Position numbers and translations under genes: made by a program. Under the pieces are notes generated by a model. That model worked only from the letters and a program-made list of their open reading frames with translations, was not told where the DNA came from and searched no databases. Positions 38,722 to 47,511 of a stretch of DNA of 64,000 bases are shown here, one piece after another. The DNA is from CAYUPI01 sp964446585. Its GTDB lineage: Bacteria; Verrucomicrobiota; Verrucomicrobiia; Limisphaerales; UBA8199. Every line of letters starts with the position of its first letter. The stretch's first letter is position 1. The DNA is taken from contig CAYUPI010000015.1 in the NCBI GenBank assembly GCA_964446585.1, forward strand, positions 1-64,000. Direction: 5' to 3'.

Positions 38722-40302
38722 TCAGGGCCTAGCCACAGGCAGCCTGAAGCAGGCGGCTTCCTTGTCGTTCCGCACCAACAGGAGCTCGCCGGCAAGAGCC
38801 GGCGGGTTCCACGTTTTTTGACTGAACACTGAGTAATGCGTCAGCTCGCGCGGCCCCGCAGGGTTCGGCTCTAACAAGATCACGTCGCCGGACTCGGCCA
38901 TAACCAGCAGTGAGTCCCCCGCGAGGATTTCCTGGCCGTGGCCGTAGCGGCCTTCCTTCCACTTCAAATCGCCAGTGGCGGCATCCAGACAAACCATGAT
39001 GCCGTCATCGAGACCATAAATAAAACCATCGCGATAAACCAGGTTGGTGAACTTGGCCTTCAGTCGTAAGGACTTCCAAAGCCGCGACGCCGCGAATTTT
39101 CCTTCGGCGTCCTTTTTGATCTGCACCAGTTCGCTTCCGATGCCATAGCCGCTGGAGATCAGAACCCGGTCTTCCGGCAGGACTATCGGCGTCGAGACAT
39201 GCGGATGGCCGCCGTGCCACGGATATTTCCACAGCAGCTTGCCGCCAGAAGCCGCGTGTGCGCAAACCCCGCCGGAATTAAAGATTAGGATCTGGGAAAC
39301 GCCGCTGAGCGTCGTAACAAAAGGCGAGCTATAACCTGACCCGTCAGTACCAGCACCCCAAACGAACTCACCTGTGGCGGCGCGGTAAGCCACCAGAGAC
39401 CTTTCGTTCCGACCGCCGGCGCTGACTACCACCAGATCATCGACGATCAGCGGCGAGCAACTGATTCCCCAGTTGCTGATTTCGCTTTGATTGTCCTGGA
39501 CGATGTCTTTCGACCAAATGGATTTGCCGGTTTGGAGGTCCAGGCAATTCAAGATCCCGGTCGAGCCCTGGGCATACACTCTGCCGCCGGCCACGGTCGG
39601 CGTCGCGCGCGGGCCTTCCCCGGCCAGGCTCGATTGGAAATGCGCCGGGTAAGTGTAAGACCAAATCACCCCGCCCGAGAGCACATCGTAACAAACCACC
39701 GCCTCGTTCTCGTCCCGTTGCTCCTGGGTAATCGCGCGGTTGCCTGCGACCGCGAAGCCGGACCAGGCGGTTCCGATTGGTTGAGCCCAGAGCCGTTGGG
39801 GCGGTTGGGCCTTCCAATCGCGCGCGAGTCGGGTTTGGTCAACGGTGCCGTTGCGATGCGGCCCCAGAAACTGCGGGTAGTCCCTCGTAGTCTGCATCCC
39901 CTGGGCCGGCGGCCGGCTGGAGGCGGTTTTGGACGCGCCTTCGAGCGCAGGAAGAGAGCGGATTTGCCAGCGCCATTCCAGGACCGGCACCAGGTCGCCC
40001 GTCACGCCGTGGATCCGGAACAGGAGCGGCGTCAACGCGCCCAATAAAAGCACCGCGCCAAATACTCCCAGCCGAATTTTCCAGCGCAACCGCGAAAAGA
40101 GAAGACACCAGAGAAGGAGCAACAAAAAGGCGATGATTCCGATGCTGGCAATCGCGATGTTCTGGTCCTGGCGCTGTCGCCCATAAAAGTACCGGACCCA
40201 GAGCATCGTGGCCGCGGCCAGCGCAAGAATGATCAAAACCGGCCACCAGCGGATGGGACGGCGAGGGGCGGCTTCGGGGGAAGGTTCTGTCGCGTCTGAC
40301 AT
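38722..40302 (-). CDS. Membrane-anchored PQQ-type beta-propeller protein
   Basis: 526 residues from ATG 40302 (MSDATEPSPEAAPRRPIRW); the 29 upstream codons come from the Trp/Leu-rich intergenic repeat and are excluded. Three transmembrane helices are visible: 'WWPVLIILALAAATMLWV', 'IAIASIGIIAFLLLLLW' and 'LGVFGAVLLLGALTPLLF'. The soluble propeller then starts at 'RDYPQFLGPHRNGTVDQ', like the protein at 27073. Blades contain 'GILNCLDLQTGKSIW', 'LVAYRAATGEFVWG' and 'VCLDAATGDLKWKEG'. No quinone-site Cys pair is seen. It is probably displayed on the periplasmic side of the inner membrane. Confidence 0.87.
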   Translation of the reverse strand: MSDATEPSPEAAPRRPIRWWPVLIILALAAATMLWVRYFYGRQRQDQNIAIASIGIIAFLLLLLWCLLFSRLRWKIRLGVFGAVLLLGALTPLLFRIHGVTGDLVPVLEWRWQIRSLPALEGASKTASSRPPAQGMQTTRDYPQFLGPHRNGTVDQTRLARDWKAQPPQRLWAQPIGTAWSGFAVAGNRAITQEQRDENEAVVCYDVLSGGVIWSYTYPAHFQSSLAGEGPRATPTVAGGRVYAQGSTGILNCLDLQTGKSIWSKDIVQDNQSEISNWGISCSPLIVDDLVVVSAGGRNERSLVAYRAATGEFVWGAGTDGSGYSSPFVTTLSGVSQILIFNSGGVCAHAASGGKLLWKYPWHGGHPHVSTPIVLPEDRVLISSGYGIGSELVQIKKDAEGKFAASRLWKSLRLKAKFTNLVYRDGFIYGLDDGIMVCLDAATGDLKWKEGRYGHGQEILAGDSLLVMAESGDVILLEPNPAGPRELTHYSVFSQKTWNPPALAGELLLVRNDKEAACFRLPVARP

Positions 40303-40319
40303 GTTCCAACTATTCCAAG

Positions 40320-40560
40320 CGCTAAGCTCCAACAGCCAAGTTCCAGAGAAATCCCAAGCTCCAAAATCCAAATCCCAAACAAATCTCAAATCTCAAGCTC
40401 CAATATTTGGCAACCTCGCGAAGACGAATTCCTGCTCCGATTAACGCACGCTCACTTTGGAGAACTGGAGTTTGGAGCTTATTTGGAGCTTGTGACTTGG
40501 AGCTTGGAATTTCTAGGGAGCTTGGAGCTTGGAGCTTGGATTTTCGACTCGTCTGAGTTA
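40320..40560. repeat. Imperfect inverted repeat made of 7-base units
   Basis: The left side has repeated 'aagctccaa/aatccaaatcccaa' blocks. The right side has the complementary 'ttggagctt/agcttgg' blocks, with agcttgg three times in a row near 40530-40548. The two sides can pair loosely across a unique centre at about 40410-40460. The element fills most of the gap between the propeller and the SDR gene, and the propeller's over-extended frame translates it as Trp/Leu repeats. It resembles the attttgg repeat at 12744 in style. Confidence 0.55.
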
Positions 40561-40577
40561 GTTGCATGGCCCCGATC

Positions 40578-41351
40578 TCAAACAGCCGTCACTCCTCCAT
40601 CCACGACCAGGACCTGCCCGGTGACAAAAGAAGCTGCGTCCGAGGCAAGATAAAGCGCCATTCCGGCGATCTCTTCAGGCTTGCCGATGCGTTGCAGGGG
40701 CGAGGCGCGCTCGTAGTAGCGGCGCCGTGTTTCGTCCTTCCAGAAGAATTCACTGAAATCAGTTTGGATGAGGCCCGGCGCAATCGCATTAACGCGGATG
40801 TTGTGCGGGCCAAACTCCTGCGCCCAGGACCGCGTCATCATCAGCAGGCCCGCTTTTGTAAAGCTATAGAGCAGCCCCCCAAGTTGCGGCCGCAAACCGG
40901 CTATCGAAGCGATGTTGATGATCGACCCGCCGCTCTTGCGCTCGATCATTTTTGGAACCACCAGCCGGATCAGGCGCAGCGCCGCTTTGACGTTTACCTC
41001 GACCATTTTGTCCAGCATTTCATCGGTGACCGCCAGGGCCTGGCCCTGTCCAATATTCGTGGCGCTGTTGTTGACCAGGATATCGACCGGGCCAACGCGC
41101 TCGACGGTTTGATTGACCAGCTGCTCCACGGCCTCTTTCTGGCCGACGTGGCAAGGGATCGGAATGACTTTGCCGGCTAGCGAAGCGAACTCGCGGGCCG
41201 TTGCATCCAGGTTCTCCTGTTTGCGGCTGGCGATCACGACGTTTGCTCCAGCCGCCGCAAGCGCGTGGGTGATGGCCTTGCCGATGCCGCGGCCGCCGCC
41301 GGTCACGATCGCGACCTTGCCTTTCAAGCTGACGTTTTGATTTTGGTGCAT
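40578..41351 (-). CDS. SDR family oxidoreductase (FabG-like)
   Basis: 257 residues from ATG 41351 (MHQNQNVSLKGKVAIVTGG). The Rossmann motif is 'VTGGGRGIGKAITHALAAAG', NNS is in 'ILVNNSATNIG', the catalytic Ser in 'IINIASIAGL' and Tyr-x-x-x-Lys in 'LLYSFTKAGLLM'. The C-terminus ends 'FVTGQVLVVDGGVTAV' as in FabG-like reductases. NAD(P)-dependent ketoacyl or hydroxyacyl reduction is likely. It begins 5 bases after the acyl-CoA ligase stop, so the two are co-transcribed and may act on the same activated fatty acid. Confidence 0.9.
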   Translation of the reverse strand: MHQNQNVSLKGKVAIVTGGGRGIGKAITHALAAAGANVVIASRKQENLDATAREFASLAGKVIPIPCHVGQKEAVEQLVNQTVERVGPVDILVNNSATNIGQGQALAVTDEMLDKMVEVNVKAALRLIRLVVPKMIERKSGGSIINIASIAGLRPQLGGLLYSFTKAGLLMMTRSWAQEFGPHNIRVNAIAPGLIQTDFSEFFWKDETRRRYYERASPLQRIGKPEEIAGMALYLASDAASFVTGQVLVVDGGVTAV

Positions 41352-41356
41352 TTGTT

Positions 41357-43150
41357 TTAGGAACGAGCGGTCAGCGCGTCGGCGTCGATGGACTCCTGGC
41401 GAAGCTGGCGGCGCAGATATTTGCCGACGCCCGACTTGGGCAAGGAATCGCGGAACTCGACCTGGCGCGGGACTTTGTAGGATGCCAATCTCTCGCGACA
41501 CCAGCCAATGATTTGCTCGGCGGTGGTAGTGGCGCCGTCTTTCAAGACGATGAAAGCTTTGACGGTTTCCCCGCGATACGGGTCGGGCATGCCGATCGCA
41601 ACGGCCTCTTTGACCTGCGGGTGTTCAAACAGAACCTCTTCGACCTCGCGTGGATAAATGTTGAATCCGCCCGCGATGATCAGGTCCTTCTTCCGATCGA
41701 CGATGTAGAAATAACCATCCTCGTCCCGGCGCGCGATGTCGCCGGTGTAGAGCCAGCCGTGGCGCAGCACTGCGGCAGTTTCTTTCGGCTTGTTCCAATA
41801 ACCTTTCATCACCTGCGGTCCACGGATCACCAGTTCACCCGTCTCGCCGACCGGCAGTTCGCGCGTGCCGGTTTCGACGTCCACGATCCTCGCATCTGTG
41901 CCCGGGATCGGCAGGCCGATGCTGCCTACTTTCGTCAGGCCGTCAGGCGGGTTGACGTGCGTGGTCGGCGAGGCTTCCGTCAAACCATACCCTTCGACCA
42001 GCCGCCCGCCCGAAAGCGCTTCGAAGGCCTGCTGCACTTCGACGGGCAATGGCGCTCCACCGCTCATGCAGACGCGCAGCGATTTGAAGCCATAATCCTT
42101 AACCTTCGCCGCATTGCTGAACGCGACGTACATCGTCGGCACGCCGTGGAAAATGGTCGGGTGATATTTTCGGATGACGTTCAAGGCCCCTTTCAACTCG
42201 AAACGCGGCAAAATCACGACCGTCGCGCCGGCCATCACCGAGGAAATCATCACGCACGTCATGGCGTAGATGTGAAACAGCGGCAGGCTGGCGACGAGCA
42301 CCTCTTTTTCCTCCCCCTGGGCGAGCCAATGCCTGGCCTGATGTGCATTCGTCGCCAGATTGACATGGGTGAGCATGGCTCCCTTCGAGGTCCCGGTCGT
42401 GCCGCCCGTGTATTGCAGGCAGGCGATGTCGGACGGCTTTTGGGGCACAGGAAGCGGGTCGCGACCCAGACTTAACAATTCCCGCCAGGGGAGGGTCGAG
42501 CGTGGATTCTTTGAGGCTTGAGTTTTGTCTTGCCTCGACCTTCGTCTGGAACGAAGGAACCTGTCCAACGCGGCAAAGTTCTTCGGGTAATATTCGCGCG
42601 CGCCGGTGACCACAACGGTTTTCAGTCCCGGCACTTCTGAGCGCGTTGCCTTGGCGGTCGGGTAGAGCCGCTGTTCAACCAGTAGCAATGTCACGCCTGC
42701 ATCCTGCCATTGATGAGCGGCTTCGCGCCGGGTGTACATGGAACTGGTCGCGGTGACGATCGCCCCGGCCCGCAACGCACCGAAGTAGGCGATCACAAAC
42801 TGCGGGCAATTGGACATCATCAACGCGACCCGATCGTTTTTCCGCACACCCAGCCGTTGCAGTCCGGCCGCGCAGCGGTTCACCTGCTCGAGCAGTTGGG
42901 CGTATGAAATGCGCGCACCGAAGTAGATCAAGGCCGTGCGTCGGGGATATTTTTTGGCCGCCTGCTCCAGCAGAGCCGGAACGGTGACGCTGGGAAACTG
43001 TGACCGTACGGGCGCGCCTTCGGCATGGCGGGGCAGTAGTGGCCGCGTGTCGCGTCGGTTCGGCGGCGCGGGCGCAGGCGCAGTTCGCATTGGCTCCTGG
43101 TTGGAAGCCGCTGCCTGGTGGTCGATAACAGCTTGCTCGGGCTTATTCAT
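41357..43150 (-). CDS. Long-chain fatty acid-CoA ligase (AMP-binding)
   Basis: 597 residues, with a non-conserved Pro/Ala-rich N-terminus of about 45 residues before 'SVTVPALLEQAAKKYPRRTAL'. The AMP-binding P-loop is 'LQYTGGTTGTSKGAMLTH', A5 is 'VEGYGLTEASPTTHV', the hinge region is 'GWLYTGDIARRDEDGYFYIVDRKKDLII' (in part) and the catalytic Lys lies in 'LPKSGVGKYLRRQL'. It activates fatty acids to acyl-CoA through acyl-AMP. Start ATG 43150 overlaps the end of a short unsupported frame. Cytoplasmic or membrane-associated. Downstream SDR is tightly linked. Confidence 0.93.
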   Translation of the reverse strand: MNKPEQAVIDHQAAASNQEPMRTAPAPAPPNRRDTRPLLPRHAEGAPVRSQFPSVTVPALLEQAAKKYPRRTALIYFGARISYAQLLEQVNRCAAGLQRLGVRKNDRVALMMSNCPQFVIAYFGALRAGAIVTATSSMYTRREAAHQWQDAGVTLLLVEQRLYPTAKATRSEVPGLKTVVVTGAREYYPKNFAALDRFLRSRRRSRQDKTQASKNPRSTLPWRELLSLGRDPLPVPQKPSDIACLQYTGGTTGTSKGAMLTHVNLATNAHQARHWLAQGEEKEVLVASLPLFHIYAMTCVMISSVMAGATVVILPRFELKGALNVIRKYHPTIFHGVPTMYVAFSNAAKVKDYGFKSLRVCMSGGAPLPVEVQQAFEALSGGRLVEGYGLTEASPTTHVNPPDGLTKVGSIGLPIPGTDARIVDVETGTRELPVGETGELVIRGPQVMKGYWNKPKETAAVLRHGWLYTGDIARRDEDGYFYIVDRKKDLIIAGGFNIYPREVEEVLFEHPQVKEAVAIGMPDPYRGETVKAFIVLKDGATTTAEQIIGWCRERLASYKVPRQVEFRDSLPKSGVGKYLRRQLRQESIDADALTARS

Positions 43151-43382
43151 CCGGAAATTCCGTGTACCGACCGTGGATAACCCCAGACCTCCTGCCGGCC
43201 AGCGGCGCGCCGTAATGAGCTTTCAGCAAATGGGGATTTTCTAACAAATACAATTCCATTCCGGCGACACGCAATTGGGAGAACAATACGAAGCCCTTCG
43301 GTTTTTTCAACTTTTTCTTGTTGCGGTTGAAGTTTTCGGCGAGCGAGCGTTCCGATCGCAGCACCGTCCCTGAATCTCCGCT

Positions 43383-44702
43383 TTAGCCTCTCGGCCGCAC
43401 GTTCCACGTGCAGGCCAGCAGAGCCAGACCCACCAGGGTGCAAATGATGACAGCGTACAGCGCCGCATTCCATCCGTGATGCTGCGCCATCCAGCCCAGG
43501 CCTTTTCCCTGAATCACGCGGCCGATATAGCCGAAAAGACCGACAAAGCCAGCCGCGGTGCCTACCGCTTTTTTGGTCGTCAGGTCCAGCGACATCACGC
43601 CCGAAAACATCACCGGCGTATAAACGAAAAAGCCGATCACGGCGAATAAGACCATATCCAGCCAGAGCATGCCTTTGGGTGTCACGCGAATGGCGGCAAA
43701 CGCGACCACTAACGGAAGCATCGCGAGCGCACTCACCCGCCCGCGGCGCCCGCCAAGTTTGTCCGACAACCAGCCCATCGACAGCATTCCCGCGGCCCCG
43801 GCAAACTCGATAATCAGGGTGCTCAAGCCGCCCTGGGCGAGCGACGCGCCTTTGACTTCCTTGAGGTAAGTTGGTCCCCAGTCCACCATGGCATAACGGG
43901 CGATATACACAAAAATGTTCGCCAGGGAGAGCACCCAGAGCATTTTGTTGGGCAAAATGTATTTCATCAGCAACTCGCGCGCGGTCAGCTCTTTTTCGTG
44001 CGACTCCTTCTCGCCGGGCGGGAAGTCCTGCTTGTATTCCTCCACCGGCGGCAATCCGAGTGATTGCGGTGTGTCGCGCATTCTCCAGAACAGGTAGCAC
44101 GCACAGACCGTTGCGATGACGCCCGGCACGTAGAAGGCCGAGGGCCAGTTCCACAGCTCGGCGCACCTGGCCGCCAAGTAACCGGCGATTCCGCCGCCGA
44201 CATTATGCGAGATGTTCCAGAAGCCGAACACCGTCCCGCGCTCTCGGACGCTGTACCAATGGGACAAACCGCGTGTGCACGGTCCGTAGCCCATCCCCTG
44301 CGCGAACCCATTCAATGTCCACAGCAGGACATGGCCCCAATAATTTCTTGTCGCGCCGAAGATGAAATTGAGTCCCGCGGTCAGCAACATGCCAACCGCC
44401 GCATATTTGCGCGCGTCGCTCCGGTCAGCAAAGTAACCCATAACGAGCTTGCCCAGACCGTAGGCGATGGCGGTGCCCGCCAGGATATTGCCGATCATTT
44501 CCTTGTCGTAGTGCAACGCCGTGCCGATTTCTTTCGCGACGGGCGCAAAATTGTTGCGGACAATGTAGAACGTCGCGTAGGCCATAAACGCGGCTTCAAA
44601 CACGCGCCATCGATAAATGGGATAAAGCCGCTCGATTTCCTCTTTCGACCGGCGCGGCACTGGCGGGGCGGGCCTGAGCCATCCGATGGCAAACCTCATC
44701 AT
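43383..44702 (-). CDS. glpT: Glycerol-3-phosphate transporter-like MFS permease
   Basis: 439 residues from the first of two adjacent ATG codons (44702), which overlaps the glpD stop as ATGA. About twelve transmembrane helices are visible, for example 'MIGNILAGTAIAYGLGKLVMGYFADR' (in part) and 'GVIATVCACYLFWRMRDTP'. The organophosphate:phosphate antiporter pattern is seen in 'YRWRVFEAAFMAYATFYIVRNNF' (in part), 'GFAQGMGYGPCTRGLSHWYS' and 'FGFWNISHNVGGGIAG'. These match GlpT/UhpC-type antiporters that exchange Pi for G3P. Linkage to glpD and a HAD phosphatase argues for G3P as substrate. The symbol is assigned on this basis. Confidence 0.87.
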   Translation of the reverse strand: MMRFAIGWLRPAPPVPRRSKEEIERLYPIYRWRVFEAAFMAYATFYIVRNNFAPVAKEIGTALHYDKEMIGNILAGTAIAYGLGKLVMGYFADRSDARKYAAVGMLLTAGLNFIFGATRNYWGHVLLWTLNGFAQGMGYGPCTRGLSHWYSVRERGTVFGFWNISHNVGGGIAGYLAARCAELWNWPSAFYVPGVIATVCACYLFWRMRDTPQSLGLPPVEEYKQDFPPGEKESHEKELTARELLMKYILPNKMLWVLSLANIFVYIARYAMVDWGPTYLKEVKGASLAQGGLSTLIIEFAGAAGMLSMGWLSDKLGGRRGRVSALAMLPLVVAFAAIRVTPKGMLWLDMVLFAVIGFFVYTPVMFSGVMSLDLTTKKAVGTAAGFVGLFGYIGRVIQGKGLGWMAQHHGWNAALYAVIICTLVGLALLACTWNVRPRG

Positions 44703-46267
44703 TCGAGTTTCGCGATGTGGGCCAGGTTGGCGTAGTTCCGCAGTTCCTCGGACTTTTGCGCTTCGGTCCAGCCAGCCAATGACGCCATCCAATCCGCTAC
44801 TTGCGTGGCTCCGTTCGAGGCGTCCGGGAAATAATGGTGCCAGCCGCTGCGCCGGAGCATCACGTCCCCAAGATGTACGGCCCATTCCTGGCGACAAAAG
44901 TGCTCGACCACTGCGCGGGCGAATCGAGGAGGCAGAACACTGCTCAGTCCATCGGTCTGGCTCGCCGGCAGCAACGGCTCTTCCGCCGTCCGGCAACGCT
45001 CGTCGATTTCCTTTTGCCCCCGCTCCCTTCTCAGCCATCTGACTACTTCATCGACCGCCTCTTCGGCCATCAGCCGGTAAGTTGTCAATTTGCCGCCGGT
45101 CAGATCCCACCAACCAGGTTCCGGGTTCTTGATCTGATGTGAGCGCGGCATCTCCGAGGGTGCCCGTTCCGGCCTCGGGCGCGCAGATTCTTGACGCGCT
45201 CGCATTAAGAAGCGGTATGCAGGTTCGGCCTGGGCGATCAGTGGGCGCAGGCCTGCCCAGGTGCTGATGATATCTGCCGCCGAAAGAGCAACCTTGGGGA
45301 AAAACTCGTTCACCGCCCCGAGGAGGTAATTGATGTCTCCGGTCTCCGGCCGGACGTCGTCCAACGGCCCTTGATAGTCAGTATCTGTGGTGCCAACGAT
45401 CACCCGTTCGCCCCAGGGAATCACGAACAGCAGCCGCCGGCCCTGAGTAATCGCGACGGCTTCAGGCACTTGTAGCCGCGCTCGGTCCACGACCAGGTGG
45501 ATTCCTTTGGTCAAACGCAGCTTCACCCGACTGTGAGGGAGGCGATCCGACCACGGTCCGGTGGCGTTGACGATGGCTTGCGCTCGCACGGGCTGCGTTT
45601 TCTGTGCTAGGCGATCTTCCAGCTCACATGCCCAATTCCCAGACTCGTGAGTTGCCGTTCGGAACCGGAAATAGTTCGCCAGCACCGCGCCGTGGTTGGC
45701 GGCAGACCGCAAGGTGTCGATGACCAGGCGTGCATCATTGGTGAACGCATCGAAGTAACGAACAGCGCCGGTCAACCGATCTGAAGCCAGGTCTGGCACC
45801 CGCGCCAGCACCTCGGCCTGGTTCAGCGCGACCGACTTGCCCAGGTTTTTCCCCCCGCACAGCAGATCGTACATCTTGACTCCGATGCGCAACTGCCACA
45901 GCGGCCAATCCGTTCCCTGGTAGGCTGGAAAAATAAATGGCAGCGGCTCCGCCAGGTGTGGCGCGATGCGATGCAGGATGCCTTTCTCGACGCTGGCCTC
46001 ACGGACCAGACCCAGCCGGCCCTGGGCGAGGTATCTCAATCCTCCGTGGAGGAGACGACTGGAGCGGCTGCTGGTCCCGAACGCGAAATCATGCTGCTCG
46101 ACCAGGCCCGCCCGGAGTCCCCGCATGGCCGCATCGCGCGCCACACCCGCACCCACGATGCCACCGCCAATCACCAGGAGATCCAATGTTCCCGAAGAAA
46201 ACGCCTCGAGCGCCGCAGCGCGGCTCGGCACGGCGGCGGAAATGGGCGCCTGCAGGTTACCACTCAT
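44699..46267 (-). CDS. glpD: FAD-dependent glycerol-3-phosphate dehydrogenase
   Basis: 522 residues from ATG 46267; an earlier frame start at 46354 would overlap the HAD gene and is Ser/Lys-rich. The FAD site is 'LLVIGGGIVGAGVARDAAM', and family motifs are 'SSRSSRLLHGGLRYLAQG' and 'VIVGTTDTDYQGPLDDV'. 'STWAGLRPLI' and 'WWDLTGGKLTTYRLMAEE' are also conserved. About 25 extra residues ('ESARPRPERAPSEMPRSHQ' region) are inserted between the last two. The enzyme passes electrons from G3P to the quinone pool at the inner membrane. It is the middle gene of HAD-glpD-glpT. Confidence 0.93.
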   Translation of the reverse strand: MSGNLQAPISAAVPSRAAALEAFSSGTLDLLVIGGGIVGAGVARDAAMRGLRAGLVEQHDFAFGTSSRSSRLLHGGLRYLAQGRLGLVREASVEKGILHRIAPHLAEPLPFIFPAYQGTDWPLWQLRIGVKMYDLLCGGKNLGKSVALNQAEVLARVPDLASDRLTGAVRYFDAFTNDARLVIDTLRSAANHGAVLANYFRFRTATHESGNWACELEDRLAQKTQPVRAQAIVNATGPWSDRLPHSRVKLRLTKGIHLVVDRARLQVPEAVAITQGRRLLFVIPWGERVIVGTTDTDYQGPLDDVRPETGDINYLLGAVNEFFPKVALSAADIISTWAGLRPLIAQAEPAYRFLMRARQESARPRPERAPSEMPRSHQIKNPEPGWWDLTGGKLTTYRLMAEEAVDEVVRWLRRERGQKEIDERCRTAEEPLLPASQTDGLSSVLPPRFARAVVEHFCRQEWAVHLGDVMLRRSGWHHYFPDASNGATQVADWMASLAGWTEAQKSEELRNYANLAHIAKLE

Positions 46268-46307
46268 GCCGTTAGTCGAGTTCTCACTCTTACTCTTACT
46301 CCTACTC

Positions 46308-47156
46308 TCAGGTTCTCTCTCGTTCCATCCTGAGCCTTTCCCCCAATTCACCAAGGTCCATTACCACCAGATCCGGCGCCGGCTCGGCTCTGGCTGCATC
46401 TGCAGCAGTCGTTTCACCGGTCAGGACCAGGATAGCCATCGCGCCCGACCTCCGAGCCATGACCATATCGGTATAGAGGCGGTCGCCAACCATCGCCAGT
46501 TGTTCCGGCTTGAGCCCATGCAGGCGCAGAATCCCGCGCAACATGGATGGGTCTGGTTTCCCAAGTACGGCATCGGGGCGTCGGCCCGTCGCCTGCTCCA
46601 ATGCGGCGCAAATCGAGCCGCAATCCACCAGTACCGTCGGCTCGTCGGTCGGACAGACCCGGTCCGGGTGCGTGGCGATGAATGGCTTGCCGGCTTTGAT
46701 CCAATACGCCGCGCGGGAGAGTCGGGAAAACACAAGCGTCGTATCAAACCCTACCAGCACAGCGTCGGGTTCATCGGCCGGATCGTTCGCGGCTATTGTG
46801 AATCCGTCTGCCACGAGTTCTTCCTGCAGGCTCGGCGTTCCCAGCACAAAAAGCCTGCTCACCTGCGCGTGGCCTCTACGAAAATACTCGATTGCTGCCT
46901 GAGTGGAGGTGCGGAGTTCGTCGGCGCTGGCCTCAACGCCGATCTTTTCGAGATGCGCCAGATAATCGCTTCGGCTCCTGGATGAATTATTGGTCAGGAA
47001 CGTGCGCCCGATACCGAGTTGCGTGAGCAGCCGGAGAAAAGGCAGCGTCTGCTCGAACACTGTCCGGCCGCGGTAAATCGTGCCATCCATGTCCAAGGCG
47101 ACATGGCGGATTTGGCGCAACCGATCATTCAAGGTTGGGTCAGATTGTAAAAACAA
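46308..47156 (-). CDS. HAD superfamily IIA sugar/glycerol phosphatase
   Basis: 282 residues. HAD motif I is 'VALDMDGTIYRG' (nucleophile Asp22, acid Asp24), motif II 'TFLTNNSSRSRSDY', the Lys is in 'VLGKPDPSMLRGI' and motif III 'AMVGDRLYTDMVMA'. The CapC2-type cap is present, placing it with NagD/phosphoglycolate phosphatases. Its position 40 bases before glpD suggests that it dephosphorylates glycerol-3-phosphate, as some IIA members do, but phosphoglycolate or other sugar phosphates are equally possible. Cytoplasmic. Confidence 0.87.
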   Translation of the reverse strand: MFLQSDPTLNDRLRQIRHVALDMDGTIYRGRTVFEQTLPFLRLLTQLGIGRTFLTNNSSRSRSDYLAHLEKIGVEASADELRTSTQAAIEYFRRGHAQVSRLFVLGTPSLQEELVADGFTIAANDPADEPDAVLVGFDTTLVFSRLSRAAYWIKAGKPFIATHPDRVCPTDEPTVLVDCGSICAALEQATGRRPDAVLGKPDPSMLRGILRLHGLKPEQLAMVGDRLYTDMVMARRSGAMAILVLTGETTAADAARAEPAPDLVVMDLGELGERLRMERERT

Positions 47157-47511
47157 CCAAACCCTGCGGCAAACAGATGTTCGAGCGCGCTAAATAAAGG
47201 CACCTCAGATCCGCCAGCGGCTCCATCAAAGAGGTCGCGACCGACAGCAGCAGATAAAATCCCTTCCTTAAAGGAAAACAGGCAGCCTCGCCAGTGAGTT
47301 CCAGTTTCTGCGAGACTGCCTGCAGTTCATACATCAGACCCGGATGTATTGTGTCTTCTCATACCCGAAAACCCCCGGGGCTGGCAATCCGGTGAAGTAC
47401 GGATACGGCAATGCCTAGTCGTACGGAGCCTGACAGTAATAGCTCGAAGACCGCGATCACTGATTGCAGAGTACTCCAAGAACCGGGTGGCCGAGTTCCA
47501 AGAGGCTCTGA
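47157..47511. other. Intergenic region between kinase and HAD genes
   Basis: This 355-base gap holds one short minus-strand frame (47140-47334, 64 residues: MYELQAVSQKLELTG...), which overlaps the HAD start. It has no ribosome site that I can see and no known family, so it is not called as a gene. No tRNA, riboswitch or clear terminator was found. The region should contain the promoter of the HAD-glpD-glpT operon and the end of the kinase transcript. Confidence 0.5.

Noticed and set aside
43290..43325. Hairpin cgaa-gccc-ttcg followed by a T-run on the plus strand
   Set aside because: No plus-strand gene ends here and the stem is only four bases long.
43143..43364. 73-residue minus-strand frame ending over the ligase start codon
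   Set aside because: It overlaps another long antisense frame, has no ribosome site or known family, and the stop/start overlap can occur by chance.
44703..45038. N-terminal extension of the GlpT-like permease
   Set aside because: It overlaps glpD in another frame; the ATG at 44702 overlaps the glpD stop in the usual coupled manner.
47140..47334. 64-residue minus-strand frame before the HAD gene
   Set aside because: No ribosome site, no family and a 17-base overlap with the HAD start; described only as part of the intergenic region.
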